A DNA stretch of 61,940 nt from assembly GCA_902825965.1 (NCBI GenBank), contig CADEDA010000018.1, positions 1-61,940 on the forward strand, read 5' to 3'. Source of the DNA: an uncultured Gemmatimonadota bacterium (GTDB lineage: Bacteria > Gemmatimonadota > Gemmatimonadetes > Gemmatimonadales > Gemmatimonadaceae). Positions 7,587 through 16,275 of the stretch are shown here, piece after piece; the first letter of the stretch is position 1, and each line of letters begins with the position of its first letter. The notes beneath the pieces were generated by a model. It was not told where the DNA came from. It searched no databases and was given only the letters and a program-made list of their open reading frames with translations. A program made the translations under genes and the position numbers.

Positions 7587-9301
7587 GCGACACCGTGCTT
7601 CGGGCGAGCCTAGCGGTCCTTACAACAACGGGGCTGCTCGGGGCGGCGATCCTGCTTGCTCCTCGTCTGAGCGCGGGCCGCGGCGCAGAGACTCGGCATG
7701 CCATCTGGAGCGCAACTCTGCTGCTGCTCCTGCTGGTCCCGCTAGTGGCGTTCACCACGCCCGTGTGGAGAGCGTCCCTCTTTGGAATCGTCGCGCCAGA
7801 CCCTTCGTCAGTTGCCTCGACCATTGTGACCCAGATGATGCCGCCCCCCGGAGCGCTCCCGGCGCTTGGCGACCGCGGCCCCGGTCAGGTCACGATGCCG
7901 GCGACCAAGCTTCCCGCGCGCGCGCCGCTGCAGCTTGGCTCGTTGTTGCTGATGGTCTGGGGCGTCGGGGCACTGGCTGTGTTGGGGCGAGTGACTACGG
8001 ATGTGCTGCGGCTCGTCCGGCTCTCGCGCAGCAGCGCGGGCATTCCTTCCCCGCTCCGACAAGAGGTGCGAGCGGAGGCTTTGCGGCTCGGGCTAGCGCG
8101 GGTACCGCGCGTCCGGCGAGCAAACGTTCGCTCGCCGCTCACCTGGGGCATCCGCGGAGAAGTGCTGTTGCCGATTGGCGCCGAGCGGTGGACGCCGGCC
8201 GAGAGGCGGATCGTCCTGTTGCATGAGCTGGGACACCTACAGCGGCGCGATGCGATCTGGGTGCTCGTGGCGCAGCTGGCATGTGTCATTCACTGGTTCA
8301 ACCCACTGGCTTGGCTAGTATCGGTGCGGCTCCGCCACGATGCGGAGCTCTTGACTGATGCACTGGTGGTCGCGTGCGGCGTGGCCAGATCCGAATATGC
8401 CGAAGGCCTCGTGAGACTCGCCGCTTCCATCGGAGACCCTGCACCGGCGCTCTCGCTCACAGTCGTCGACGGGCCAGCCGGACTCGAGGGGCGACTTCGC
8501 GCCCTCCTTCTCCCAATGCCACCCGGGAAGCGGTCCTGGTGGCATCCCGTGGGCTGGGCGCTTGCGGCTATCGCCGCCATAACCCCGCTGCTCGCCGTTC
8601 GGCCAGCCGCCCCCGCAGCGGAGCGGGCCATCGAAGTGACGCGCGAGGCGGTACAGCTCGATCATGAACCGTTAGCAAGCGCGCTGACGAGTGCGCCGGC
8701 CAGCGAGCCTCTGTGGACCGGCGAGGTCGGCAGCGCACTGCGGGTCTGGACGCGACTCGGCACCGTCGTCGCGCGCACCTCGCCAGACGGGGTTGCTCGT
8801 GTCCGGGGCCGCTGGGCAGACGGCGGCGAGGCGCCGCTTCACCTGGTTCCGAGCTGGGATGAGGGGCGGCGCGTCATTGGAGTCACCGACGCCGCCGGCA
8901 AGGAAGTGACCGGGGCGGTGGTCCTGGTGGTGGATCTGCCGAGCGGGGTTCCGATCCTTGCCTGGGCGGGCAGAGGAACGGTCGATGTAGACGTCGCCTC
9001 GCCGGTCGCCGCCGGGACAGTCACCGGCGACGTCACGGTTCGTACCAGCGAGACCGCCAGCATCTGGACCACGAGAGGCGACATCACCGCCCGGGTCGGC
9101 CGAACGTCTGGGGAAGACCTTCGGATCGTGACGCAGCGTGGCTCCATCGACCTGTGGTATCCCGGCGTCGCGACCGTAACCAAGCTTAGTGACGATGCGC
9201 CTCTAGCGCCTCTCTACGGGAGAACAGGGGAGGCCAAGCGCGTAGGAGATGTGGCGTTGCAGGCATGGATCGGGACGATCACGCTCCACCCGGAACGGTA
9301 A
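7583..9301 (+). CDS. M56-family (BlaR1/MecR1-like) membrane metallopeptidase
   Basis: A 572-residue protein with about four membrane segments in the first 350 residues (e.g. ATLLLLLLVPLVAF and LLLMVWGVGALAVL). The zinc motif H214-E-L-G-H218 sits in VLLHELGHLQRRD, followed by IHWFNPLAWLV, typical of M56. In BlaR1 a C-terminal penicillin-binding sensor follows. Here the tail instead looks like a repeated beta-strand domain of the adhesin/DUF4097 type (GDVTVRTSETASIWTTRGDI, RIVTQRGSIDLWYPG), so the stimulus is probably not a beta-lactam. It overlaps blaI by 4 nt and would cleave that repressor. Confidence 0.88.
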   Translation: MSDTVLRASLAVLTTTGLLGAAILLAPRLSAGRGAETRHAIWSATLLLLLLVPLVAFTTPVWRASLFGIVAPDPSSVASTIVTQMMPPPGALPALGDRGPGQVTMPATKLPARAPLQLGSLLLMVWGVGALAVLGRVTTDVLRLVRLSRSSAGIPSPLRQEVRAEALRLGLARVPRVRRANVRSPLTWGIRGEVLLPIGAERWTPAERRIVLLHELGHLQRRDAIWVLVAQLACVIHWFNPLAWLVSVRLRHDAELLTDALVVACGVARSEYAEGLVRLAASIGDPAPALSLTVVDGPAGLEGRLRALLLPMPPGKRSWWHPVGWALAAIAAITPLLAVRPAAPAAERAIEVTREAVQLDHEPLASALTSAPASEPLWTGEVGSALRVWTRLGTVVARTSPDGVARVRGRWADGGEAPLHLVPSWDEGRRVIGVTDAAGKEVTGAVVLVVDLPSGVPILAWAGRGTVDVDVASPVAAGTVTGDVTVRTSETASIWTTRGDITARVGRTSGEDLRIVTQRGSIDLWYPGVATVTKLSDDAPLAPLYGRTGEAKRVGDVALQAWIGTITLHPER

Positions 9302-9315
9302 GGCTGGCCGACGAA

Positions 9316-9337
9316 GGCGCCCGTCGGGCGTTTTCTT
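9316..9337 (+). terminator. Rho-independent terminator after the M56 gene
   Basis: The stem CGCCCG-T-CGGGCG at 9318-9330 is followed by TTTTCTT. It lies 15 nt after the M56 stop and before the next gene's control region. Confidence 0.6.
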
Positions 9338-9350
9338 GACTCAAGAATGG

Positions 9351-9363
9351 CTACAATTTGTGG
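9351..9363 (+). promoter_or_regulatory. Second BlaI-type operator before the serine hydrolase
   Basis: CTACAATTTGTGG has the same CTACA-N3-TGTRG layout as the blaI operator, with one mismatch, and contains a -10-like TACAAT at 9352-9357. It lies 24 nt upstream of the serine hydrolase start, suggesting that this gene belongs to the blaI regulon. Inference. Confidence 0.5.
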
Positions 9364-9387
9364 CGCATACGTGCGTCGGAGAACTCG

Positions 9388-10539
9388 ATGATGCGACTCT
9401 TGGCGGGCATGTTCATGGCGGTGGTGATCGCTTTCCCAGGAATCGCCGAGGGGCAGATCGCCGCCCGAGGCGCCGCTCCCGTCTGCCGCGCGAGCAGCGG
9501 AGAACTGCTCGTAGCGATGGACGCGGTCCACCGCAAGCAGCGCAACGTGGGCTTGAGCGCTGCGATCATGCTCGATAAGAAGGTGGTCTTTACGGGCAAC
9601 CTCGGCTTCGCCGACCTCGAGCACCGAGTGCCGGTGACCGACTCCACCCGCTTCGGGGTCGCCAGCGTGACGAAGGCCTTCACTGGGGTGGCCCTATTGA
9701 AGGCGGTTGCCGCAGGCACGATTGATCTCGACGCGCCAATCCAACGGTACGTGCCTGAGTTCCCGCGTAAGGACGGCGGGGAGATCACAGCCAGACTGTT
9801 GATGGCCCACCTCGCGGGCCTCCGGCACCGGGCCGGCGAGCGGACGCCGGATCTCTATGCCACCCACATGACTGACGTGTTGGAGATCCTGCCGCTGTTC
9901 GCGGATGACACGCTGGTGGGGCCGCCGGGTCACCAATACTTCTATTCGAGTCATGGCTACAACCTGCTGGCGATGGCCATCCAGCGCGCTACCGGTCGCA
10001 GCTTTCAGGAGTACGTCCGCGACGAGGTGCTCACCCCGCTGCGGCTCACGAGCACCGACTTTGACAACGTCCAGTCCGTACAGCCGCACCGGGCGAGGCG
10101 GTACTCCTTCTATCATCCGGTCACGCGCGCCATCGACGGGGAGACCCTCTATCGCGTCCCGGAGTGGGACTACTCGCACAACATGGGTGGCGGCAACATC
10201 GCCACGACGGCGGTCGACTTGCTTCGATTCGGCGATGCGCTCAACAGCCCAGGGTTCCTGACAGCGTCGGCGCACGCGCCGCTTTTCACCCCGAATGCCA
10301 CGGCCCATGCCTCCTCTCCCTGGAGCGTGGGGTTTCTCTACCGTCCAGCCGGACCGATGCCCCGGCGCATCAGTATTAGTGGAGGGAATCCGGGAGTTCA
10401 GGCGGTGCTGCAGGTCGAGCCGGAAGCCCGGCTCGTGGTAACGGTGCTCTCCAATACGTGGGGCATCGATTCGGGGTCGATCGAAATGCTCACCGCCCTC
10501 CCAAACCGCCTTGGCGCGCTCTGCCGCGGGAATTCGTGA
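9388..10539 (+). CDS. Secreted serine hydrolase, beta-lactamase/LACTB-like
   Basis: A 383-residue protein with a signal peptide (AFPGIAEGQ). The S-x-x-K motif is in VASVTKAFTG and the second motif is YSSHGYNLL, the form seen in LACTB-like hydrolases rather than Y-x-N. It is probably a periplasmic peptidase or esterase. GGAG at 9378-9381 precedes the start, supporting the ATG at 9388. Placed behind blaI/M56 with its own BlaI-like operator, it takes the place a beta-lactamase has in bla operons; the real substrate is unknown. Confidence 0.87.
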   Translation: MMRLLAGMFMAVVIAFPGIAEGQIAARGAAPVCRASSGELLVAMDAVHRKQRNVGLSAAIMLDKKVVFTGNLGFADLEHRVPVTDSTRFGVASVTKAFTGVALLKAVAAGTIDLDAPIQRYVPEFPRKDGGEITARLLMAHLAGLRHRAGERTPDLYATHMTDVLEILPLFADDTLVGPPGHQYFYSSHGYNLLAMAIQRATGRSFQEYVRDEVLTPLRLTSTDFDNVQSVQPHRARRYSFYHPVTRAIDGETLYRVPEWDYSHNMGGGNIATTAVDLLRFGDALNSPGFLTASAHAPLFTPNATAHASSPWSVGFLYRPAGPMPRRISISGGNPGVQAVLQVEPEARLVVTVLSNTWGIDSGSIEMLTALPNRLGALCRGNS

Positions 10540-10647
10540 GGGTGATTCGGGAGGGGCCGCGGCGCATGGATCCTCTGCAACCTCGCGGCCCTCGATCCTC
10601 CCCCTGCGAATGGGGCGCTTCGGCGCGCGGGGTTCTTTGTACGCCGT

Positions 10648-10664
10648 CGCGACAACTTGTCGCG
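10648..10664. promoter_or_regulatory. Perfect palindrome upstream of the PD40-amidohydrolase
   Basis: CGCGACAACTTGTCGCG has 8-bp arms around one central base. It lies 48 nt before the next start and is a candidate operator, possibly for the nearby BlaI (ACAA/TTGT core). The factor is not known. Confidence 0.5.
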
Positions 10665-10711
10665 CAAGCGCCAACACCAATCAGCCTGTCACAGAAGGAG
10701 CAACACTCTTA

Positions 10712-12805
10712 ATGCGAATTTCCAGACTAGCCTGTGCCCTGCTATTTGCAAGCGTGCAGAACCCCGACGCTGCCACTGCCCAGGTCGCCAAGCTCATGGC
10801 GCCCGGCGTCGTGTCGACGGACGAAATCGAGTACGGAGCCAGCTTTGGGCTGACCCACGACACCGTGTTCTTCACGAGGCGCCGATCATTCTCACATCCT
10901 CCGCGAATCGTTGCAGCAGTCCGCGACATCGGTGGCAAGTGGAGGGAGTTGGGACCCCTCCCATTCGGCTCGACGGATGGAGATGAGTACCCATCTCTGT
11001 CCCGCGACGGCAGACGCTTGTACTTCGCGTCGCGAAGACCGATTCCCGGTACCCGTGAGGCATCCAGATTCAATACGCTTTGGGTGTCGGAGCGAAATGG
11101 TGACGGCTGGTCGGACGCGAAGCCCTTGAGATTGGCTGCCGAAGACCAGGGCATGGCCTCGCATCCGTTTGAGGCGACGGATGGTGCGCTGTACTTCCAC
11201 CGCAGGACCACAGGCAGCAGCGGCGTGGACATCTATGCCGCGGACAGACTTGGACCCGCGTTCGGCGTCGCGCGCGCGGTTCCTGTGAACTCGAACGCGA
11301 CCGACGGTGAGGCCGTGCTCTGGCCCGGAAGGGACCGCATGGTGTTCTATTCCGATCGCCCAGGCGGCTTTGGCAGCGGTGATCTCTGGGTGGCGGAGCG
11401 CACGACCGATGGCTGGGCCGCGCCACGCAACGTCGGTGCCGACGTCAATACGGCGGATGTCGAGTGGACCCCGTCACTGTCGCGAGATGGCCGAGTACTG
11501 CTCTTTGCCCGTGCATCCGTAGAAATGAATCGGTCGGACATCTACGTCGCCGACGTCAGTTCGATTCCGCGACTCGGGCCGGCGTCGCTCGAGGTCCGAG
11601 GCGGGCGCTGGTGGAACGGCACGGGGTTCGTAGCACAGACCCGTTACATCGAGGCCGGACTTCTGTCATCACAGCGCCCCGCACGCGTGGACTCTGTGCT
11701 CGAGCTCGCCGGCAAGTTCGTGATTCCTCCGCTGACCGAGGCTCATACCCACACACTCGCGTATGTCCCGACGCGCGCTCCACACTTCGTCCAGTCCGGC
11801 ATCCTGTACGCTGTGATCATGAACGTCGACCGGACGTTCATTCAACGCCATCTCGGCCGGTTCAACCATCCGTCCAGCGTGGATGTCAACTATGCGTCGG
11901 CTGCCGTGACGGAGCGCGGCGCGCATCCTGTACAGATCGGCATGCAAAACGGCCGTACGATCGAAGCTCTGGATGGCGATTGGGTGACGCTTGCAGAATC
12001 GGAGGTCGATATCGCACAGAAGGCGGATGAAATGCTCGCGGCCAATCCCGACTTCATCAAGCTCTTTCTCGTCGGCTCAAGCGACTATGCCAGCCGCCGA
12101 AGAGATACGGCCGTCCCCGCCCGATATCGCGGTATGAATCCCCAACTCGTCGCCGATGTGACACGCCGTGCGCACGCCGCTGGCCGCCGCGTCGCAGCGC
12201 ATGTCGAGAGCGCAGACGACTTCAGCGTGGCCGTTCGTGCGGGTGTCGACATTATCGCGCATCTCCCAGGATTCGCGATGGGCCCGTACACGGTGAGTGA
12301 CTTGGCCAGCCCCGCGAGACTTGCGGAGTCGGCAAACCCGGATCGATTTCGCATCCGCGCCGAGGACGCTCGTATCGCGGCGGCAGCGGGAGTCACGGTG
12401 ATCACGACGCTCGGCGGCGCTGGGCAGGTTCCGGATGGAGTGGACGCCGTGCAAGCGTCTCAGTTGCGCAGTGCGCTCGCGGTCCGGCGTGAGTTGGTCG
12501 CATGGAACTTGCGCGTGCTGCGCGAGGCTGGGGTAGCGCTCGCGATCGGTTCGGACGCTGGCGAGCGCGATGTTGTAAGTGAGGCGCTAGGTGTTGCGGA
12601 ATTCGGGGTCCTAGGAAACGCAGAGATTCTCGACGCGCTGACTCGGGTTGGCGCGCGCGTAGCGTTTCCTCGCCGACGGGTCGGCAGGCTCGATGACGGC
12701 TTCGATGCGTCGTTCGTGGTGCTCGGTGCAGATCCTGTCGGCGACCTCGCGAACTTGCGCCAAGTGAACCTCGTCGTGAAGAACGGACACGTCGTGTGGC
12801 GGTAG
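10712..12805 (+). CDS. Secreted PD40 propeller-amidohydrolase fusion
   Basis: A 697-residue protein with a signal peptide (ALLFASVQNPDAATAQ). Residues ~30-290 carry PD40/TolB-like propeller repeats (YPSLSRDGRRLYFASRR; WTPSLSRDGRVLLFARAS). Residues ~310-697 are a metal-dependent amidohydrolase: LTEAHTHT (first metal histidines), AAHVESAD, IIAHLPGF and IGSDAGE (final aspartate). The start has AGAAGGAG at 10693-10700 and gives the signal peptide. It probably hydrolyses a cyclic amide or dipeptide outside the cytoplasm. It may be co-regulated with the preceding hydrolase. Confidence 0.87.
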   Translation: MRISRLACALLFASVQNPDAATAQVAKLMAPGVVSTDEIEYGASFGLTHDTVFFTRRRSFSHPPRIVAAVRDIGGKWRELGPLPFGSTDGDEYPSLSRDGRRLYFASRRPIPGTREASRFNTLWVSERNGDGWSDAKPLRLAAEDQGMASHPFEATDGALYFHRRTTGSSGVDIYAADRLGPAFGVARAVPVNSNATDGEAVLWPGRDRMVFYSDRPGGFGSGDLWVAERTTDGWAAPRNVGADVNTADVEWTPSLSRDGRVLLFARASVEMNRSDIYVADVSSIPRLGPASLEVRGGRWWNGTGFVAQTRYIEAGLLSSQRPARVDSVLELAGKFVIPPLTEAHTHTLAYVPTRAPHFVQSGILYAVIMNVDRTFIQRHLGRFNHPSSVDVNYASAAVTERGAHPVQIGMQNGRTIEALDGDWVTLAESEVDIAQKADEMLAANPDFIKLFLVGSSDYASRRRDTAVPARYRGMNPQLVADVTRRAHAAGRRVAAHVESADDFSVAVRAGVDIIAHLPGFAMGPYTVSDLASPARLAESANPDRFRIRAEDARIAAAAGVTVITTLGGAGQVPDGVDAVQASQLRSALAVRRELVAWNLRVLREAGVALAIGSDAGERDVVSEALGVAEFGVLGNAEILDALTRVGARVAFPRRRVGRLDDGFDASFVVLGADPVGDLANLRQVNLVVKNGHVVWR

Positions 12806-12923
12806 TCGCCGGGATCGTGCGCGCGCGTCCGCGCGTCGCCGGCGAGTCGGCGCAACACTCACCAATCGCACACATATGGCGCGCAGCGCAGCTCGCCGCA
12901 GACAGGTCGCGCTACCCGACCCG

Positions 12924-12986
12924 TGTGGCCGTTCGTCCACACAACCCATATGTTGACGTACGCCCACATACCAGCTATGTTGACGT
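12924..12986 (+). promoter_or_regulatory. Detached copy of the hipBA operator region, cut by an IS
   Basis: This stretch matches 24886-24948, the operator/promoter upstream of hipB, with few changes. It holds O1-like TGTGGCCGTTCGTCCACA (12924-12941), O2-like TGTTGACGTACGCCCACA (12951-12968) and the first nine bases of the third operator (12978-12986). There the IS3-family element begins. No hip genes follow, so this is a relic of a second toxin-antitoxin locus. Confidence 0.75.
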
Positions 12987-13024
12987 TGTCCTCTTCCCCG
13001 TGAGGGGGACCACCGATTCCTGGA

Positions 13025-13855
13025 CTATGCCGCGACCGCTGGCCTCGGCAGGTAGGTGAGCGGTGGGACCCCGCCGAGGCTCTCATGGGGTCGCCGCCGG
13101 TTGTAGATCGGCAGCCAGCGTTCGGTCTCGAAGCGGACGTCGGCCAGCGAGCCGAAGATATAGGCGTCGAGTACTTCCTTGCGGTAGGTCCCGTTGAAGC
13201 GTTCGATGTAGGCGTTCTGCGTCGGCTTGCCGGGCTGGATGAAGAGCAAGCGGACGCGATGCTGCTCGGCCCACGCCCGCAGGACCTCACTCACCATTTC
13301 GGGCCCGTTGTCGAGCCGAATCGCGTCCGGGGCCCCATGGACGGCGATGAGCTGGTCGAGGATGGCGACGACCCGGACCGCCGGGAAGCTCCAGGCGACT
13401 TCAACGGCGAGCGCTTCACGATTCCCCTCGTCGAGCACATTCATGGTGCGGAAGCGTGGGCCAGTGTAGAGCTGGTTCGACATGAAGTCGATGGCCCACA
13501 CCCGATTCAGCACGGCCGGCGCGTCCAGCGGCTGCTGCACCCGGGTGGGCACGCGCCTCTTCGCCCGCCGCGGGAGATGGAGCCGGAGCTGGCGATACAC
13601 GCGCAGCACGCGCTTCCGATTCCACCGATGGCCGGCGTTCCGGAGATGAAGGAAGCAGAGCCCGAAGCCCCACTGCGGAAGCTCGGCGACGAGCGCCGAC
13701 AGCGCCGCGATGATCTCCGCGTCGCGATCGAGTCGATCCTGCAGCGGCCGATAGTAGGCCGCCCGCGCTAGGGACGCCACCTGGCAGGCGCGACGGACCG
13801 AGAGGCCCTGGTCGACCAGGATGGCGATCACCTGCCGCGCCGCGGGCGGCGTCAC
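13025..13855 (-). CDS. IS3-family transposase OrfB (DDE integrase)
   Basis: A protein of about 276 residues with the rve integrase core: VWAIDFMSNQL (first Asp), AIRLDNGPEMVS (second Asp), and the Glu in NAYIERFNGTYRKEVLDAY, then WLPIYNRRRPHESLGG. It starts at a GTG overlapping the OrfA stop (GTGA), and an upstream frame allows the usual frameshifted OrfAB product. It looks intact. Confidence 0.9.
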   Translation of the reverse strand: MTPPAARQVIAILVDQGLSVRRACQVASLARAAYYRPLQDRLDRDAEIIAALSALVAELPQWGFGLCFLHLRNAGHRWNRKRVLRVYRQLRLHLPRRAKRRVPTRVQQPLDAPAVLNRVWAIDFMSNQLYTGPRFRTMNVLDEGNREALAVEVAWSFPAVRVVAILDQLIAVHGAPDAIRLDNGPEMVSEVLRAWAEQHRVRLLFIQPGKPTQNAYIERFNGTYRKEVLDAYIFGSLADVRFETERWLPIYNRRRPHESLGGVPPLTYLPRPAVAA

Positions 13856-14118
13856 AGCTTGCGACTGAGAACCTCCTTGATCGCCGCGTTCTCCATCGCG
13901 AGATCGGCGTACATCCGCTTCAGGCGGCTGTTCTCCTGCTCGAATTCCTTCAGCCGCTTCAGCTCCGCGACGGTCGCGCCGCCGTACTTGGCGCGCCACG
14001 CGAAGAAGGTCGCCTTGCTGATCCCGTGCTTCCGAACGACCTCGGGGATCGCGAGGCCCGACTCCGCCTCCTTCAGGATCGCGACGCTCTGGGACTCACT
14101 GAACTTCGAACGGCGCAT
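13852..14118 (-). CDS. IS3-family transposase OrfA
   Basis: An 88-residue helix-turn-helix protein (IPEVVRKHGISKATFFAWRA) with the C-terminal leucine zipper FEQENSRLKRMYADL. This matches the IS407-type OrfA in length and start (MRRSKFSESQ). Its stop overlaps the OrfB start by 4 nt. Confidence 0.9.
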   Translation of the reverse strand: MRRSKFSESQSVAILKEAESGLAIPEVVRKHGISKATFFAWRAKYGGATVAELKRLKEFEQENSRLKRMYADLAMENAAIKEVLSRKL

Positions 14119-14181
14119 GACGTCTCCTTGGTCATCGCCATAGTCTAACTCTCAGCGGTCCCCCTCAGGGGGAAGAGGACA

Positions 14182-14717
14182 CACCCACTCCGAGGAGAAT
14201 GCGGCGTATGGAGACCGCGTTGTCCGGCTCAGGGACGGTTGGCTGGAACCGTAGCTCGCTCAGCACGAGTGTCGGGGAATTACGCGCACGACTTCGATGC
14301 TCAGTGCGGGTCACAAGTCCCTCCTCATGAGAGCAGTCGCGTTCTCTCTTGCTCGCGCACCGCAGCGCTTGGTCCAAGAGCATCGTCGATGAGTGCCGGA
14401 GCGCACCGTGAACGAACGTGGCATGTGTTTGCGAATTGTGTGACTCCGCTGATCGAGAGCGAAGAGCGCGCCTCCGGGTTCGCTCCGACACCGCGGCGGC
14501 CGTGCTGTCGCGACCTCCAGCAGGTGGGTTCTGCGACGACTGGATTAGACGCCCCCGTGGTTGTGTTCGCTCGCATGGGTTCCTCGTTTCGCGGCAGTGG
14601 GAGCCAGTTGCGATTACCACCAATGTCTAGGAACTCCACGCAGTAGAACGACCCACGATCCAAGGCCCCTCACTGCGGCACCGAATACGCCTCCAGCGTC
14701 TGCAACCCGTCCTCATC
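14182..14717. other. Intergenic stretch between two IS elements
   Basis: 536 nt between two IS3-family elements. No reading frame here has a recognisable domain or a convincing start. It may be the remains of genes deleted by IS activity. Confidence 0.5.
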
Positions 14718-14747
14718 TGAATCGCCCCGGGTTTTCCGGAGGCTCGG

Positions 14748-15656
14748 TTAGTTGAGTGCCACGGCCGCTTGGTCGGCCTGGACCCGGTGATGCTGCTCCT
14801 CGTACTCCGCCGGCGGGACGTAGCCGAGCGGTTCCATCAGGCGCTGTGAATTGTACCACGCGACCCGTTTGAGCGTCGCGTATTCGACGTCGTCCCGCCC
14901 TTTCCAGGCCCCGAGATGGTGAATCACCTCGGCTTTATACAGCGCATTGATGCTCTCAGCCAACGCGTTATCATAGGCGTCGCCGCGACTGCCGACGCTC
15001 GATTCGATGCCGGCTTCCAGCAAGCGATCCGTGTAGCGAATCGCCCGGTACTGCACGCCGCGATCGCTGTGATGCACCAGCGGGCCGTCCAGGTCGCGAT
15101 CGTAGAGGGCCTGCTCCAGCGCATCGAGCGCGAGATCCGTGCGGAGCGTCGTCGTGGCCCGCCAGCCGACGATGCGCCGCGAGAAGGCGTCGATGACGAA
15201 GGCGACGTACACGAAGCCACGCCACGTGGCGACATACGTGAAATCCGAGACCCACAGCTGATTCGGTCGGGTCGCGGTGAAGTTCCGCTGGACGAGATCC
15301 TGTGGGCGATGCGCCTGGGCCTCCGCGACGACCGCCCAGCGTCGGCGCCGACCGCGCAGCACGCCGCGCAGCCCCTTCGCCTTGAAGAGCCGCGCGATCG
15401 TGCAGCGGGCGACGCGCCGACCCTCGCGCACGAGTTCCTTCCACACCTGCGTTGCGCCGTAGCAGCAGCGCGTCGCTTCCCACACGCGGCGGATCGCGGG
15501 CATCAGCGTCGCATCCCGCTGCGCGCGCGCCGATCGGCGCGTGGCGTCGCGTTCCCGCGCCTTCGTCTCGTAGAAGGTCGACGGAGCGATCGGCAGCACC
15601 GCGCAGATCGGCTCGACTCCGTAGGCGTCGCGATGCGCGTCGATGAAGCGCACCAT
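14748..15656 (-). CDS. IS3-family transposase OrfB
   Basis: A 302-residue DDE transposase: NQLWVSDFTYVATWRGFVYV (first Asp), LVHHSDRGVQY (second Asp), DNALAESINALYKAEVIHH (Glu), ending in YNSQRLMEPLGYVPPAEYE. The start ATG shares one base with the OrfA stop. It looks intact. Confidence 0.92.
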   Translation of the reverse strand: MVRFIDAHRDAYGVEPICAVLPIAPSTFYETKARERDATRRSARAQRDATLMPAIRRVWEATRCCYGATQVWKELVREGRRVARCTIARLFKAKGLRGVLRGRRRRWAVVAEAQAHRPQDLVQRNFTATRPNQLWVSDFTYVATWRGFVYVAFVIDAFSRRIVGWRATTTLRTDLALDALEQALYDRDLDGPLVHHSDRGVQYRAIRYTDRLLEAGIESSVGSRGDAYDNALAESINALYKAEVIHHLGAWKGRDDVEYATLKRVAWYNSQRLMEPLGYVPPAEYEEQHHRVQADQAAVALN

Positions 15657-15976
15657 CAGGTCGGTCGGCGGTCGAGCTCCGCCAGTGCGACATCGGCCGA
15701 CGCCTTCTTGAGGATCTCATTGGCGCGCCGTGGTTCGCGGTTCTCTCGCTCGAGGTCCTTCATCCGCGCTACGTCATCCGTCGTCGGCCCGGGCCGCTGG
15801 CCGGTGTTGCGCTCGTGCTCACGCACCCAGTGGCGGAGGGTCTCCCGATGGCACCCCACCTTCTCAGCGATCGAGGAGACCGCGGCCCACTGCGAGTTGT
15901 GCTGCGGCGTCTGCTCCACGACCATTCGGATGGCGCGCTCGCGAAACTCAGGCGAAACTTGTGAACGTCTTGGCAT
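15656..15976 (-). CDS. IS3-family transposase OrfA
   Basis: A 106-residue protein with an HTH (SQWAAVSSIAEKVGCHRETL) and the zipper tail MKDLERENREPRRANEILKK. Typical of the IS51 group. The stop touches the OrfB start. Confidence 0.9.
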   Translation of the reverse strand: MPRRSQVSPEFRERAIRMVVEQTPQHNSQWAAVSSIAEKVGCHRETLRHWVREHERNTGQRPGPTTDDVARMKDLERENREPRRANEILKKASADVALAELDRRPT

Positions 15977-16026
15977 GACTCCAACCTCTCACGACTTGGA
16001 GTCTCCGGCAAACCCGGGGCGATTCA

Positions 16027-16205
16027 CCCCGTCGACCACGAGAACGGACTGCGCCTTCACATGGTCGCGTCCGGACGTCGAACGCAACTTCACGTTGCGC
16101 AACAGGACGACATCGCCGCCGACACTGGCGCGCCGGGGGCCAGCGCACGAGACAGCGCCCGCAGACGCGGTTGCAGCTGCAGTTGCAGCAAGTGACGCCA
16201 GCACG
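16027..16205 (-). pseudogene. N-terminal stub of a secreted amidohydrolase-like protein
   Basis: On the minus strand this frame reads a signal-like segment (LVVLASLAATAAATASAGA) followed by DVVLLRNVKLRSTSG and QSVLVVDGV, the usual N-terminal strands of amidohydrolases. It is cut at 16026 by the IS3-family element. The start is unclear (a GTG near 16200 is possible). The rest of the gene is not found on the other side of the IS. Confidence 0.4.
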
Positions 16206-16275
16206 ACGAGTCGGCGCAGCGCCTGTCTCAGATGTGGATTTCCCGCGGAAGTTCCCTGAGGGAGTCGAGGCGCCG

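Larger units (their letters stand above)
12987..14181 (-). mobile_element. IS3-family element, IS407-like
   Basis: An element of 1195 bp with imperfect terminal inverted repeats: left TGTCCTCTTCCCCGTGAGGG, right (reverse complement) TGTCCTCTTCCCCCTGAGGG. It contains OrfA and OrfB on the minus strand. No matching 3-4 bp target duplication is visible at the two edges (CGT left, CAC right), which suggests a rearrangement after insertion. Confidence 0.9.
14718..16026 (-). mobile_element. IS3-family element, IS51-like
   Basis: An element of 1309 bp with terminal inverted repeats TGAATCGCCCCGGGTTTTCC (left) and TGAATCGCCCCGGGTTTGCC (right, reverse complement). OrfA and OrfB are on the minus strand. 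The flanks (ATC left, CCC right) do not form a direct repeat. It interrupts the amidohydrolase-like fragment to its right. Confidence 0.9.

Noticed and set aside
14916-16259. 447-codon plus-strand frame
   Set aside because: Shadow of the IS3-family OrfA/OrfB on the other strand.
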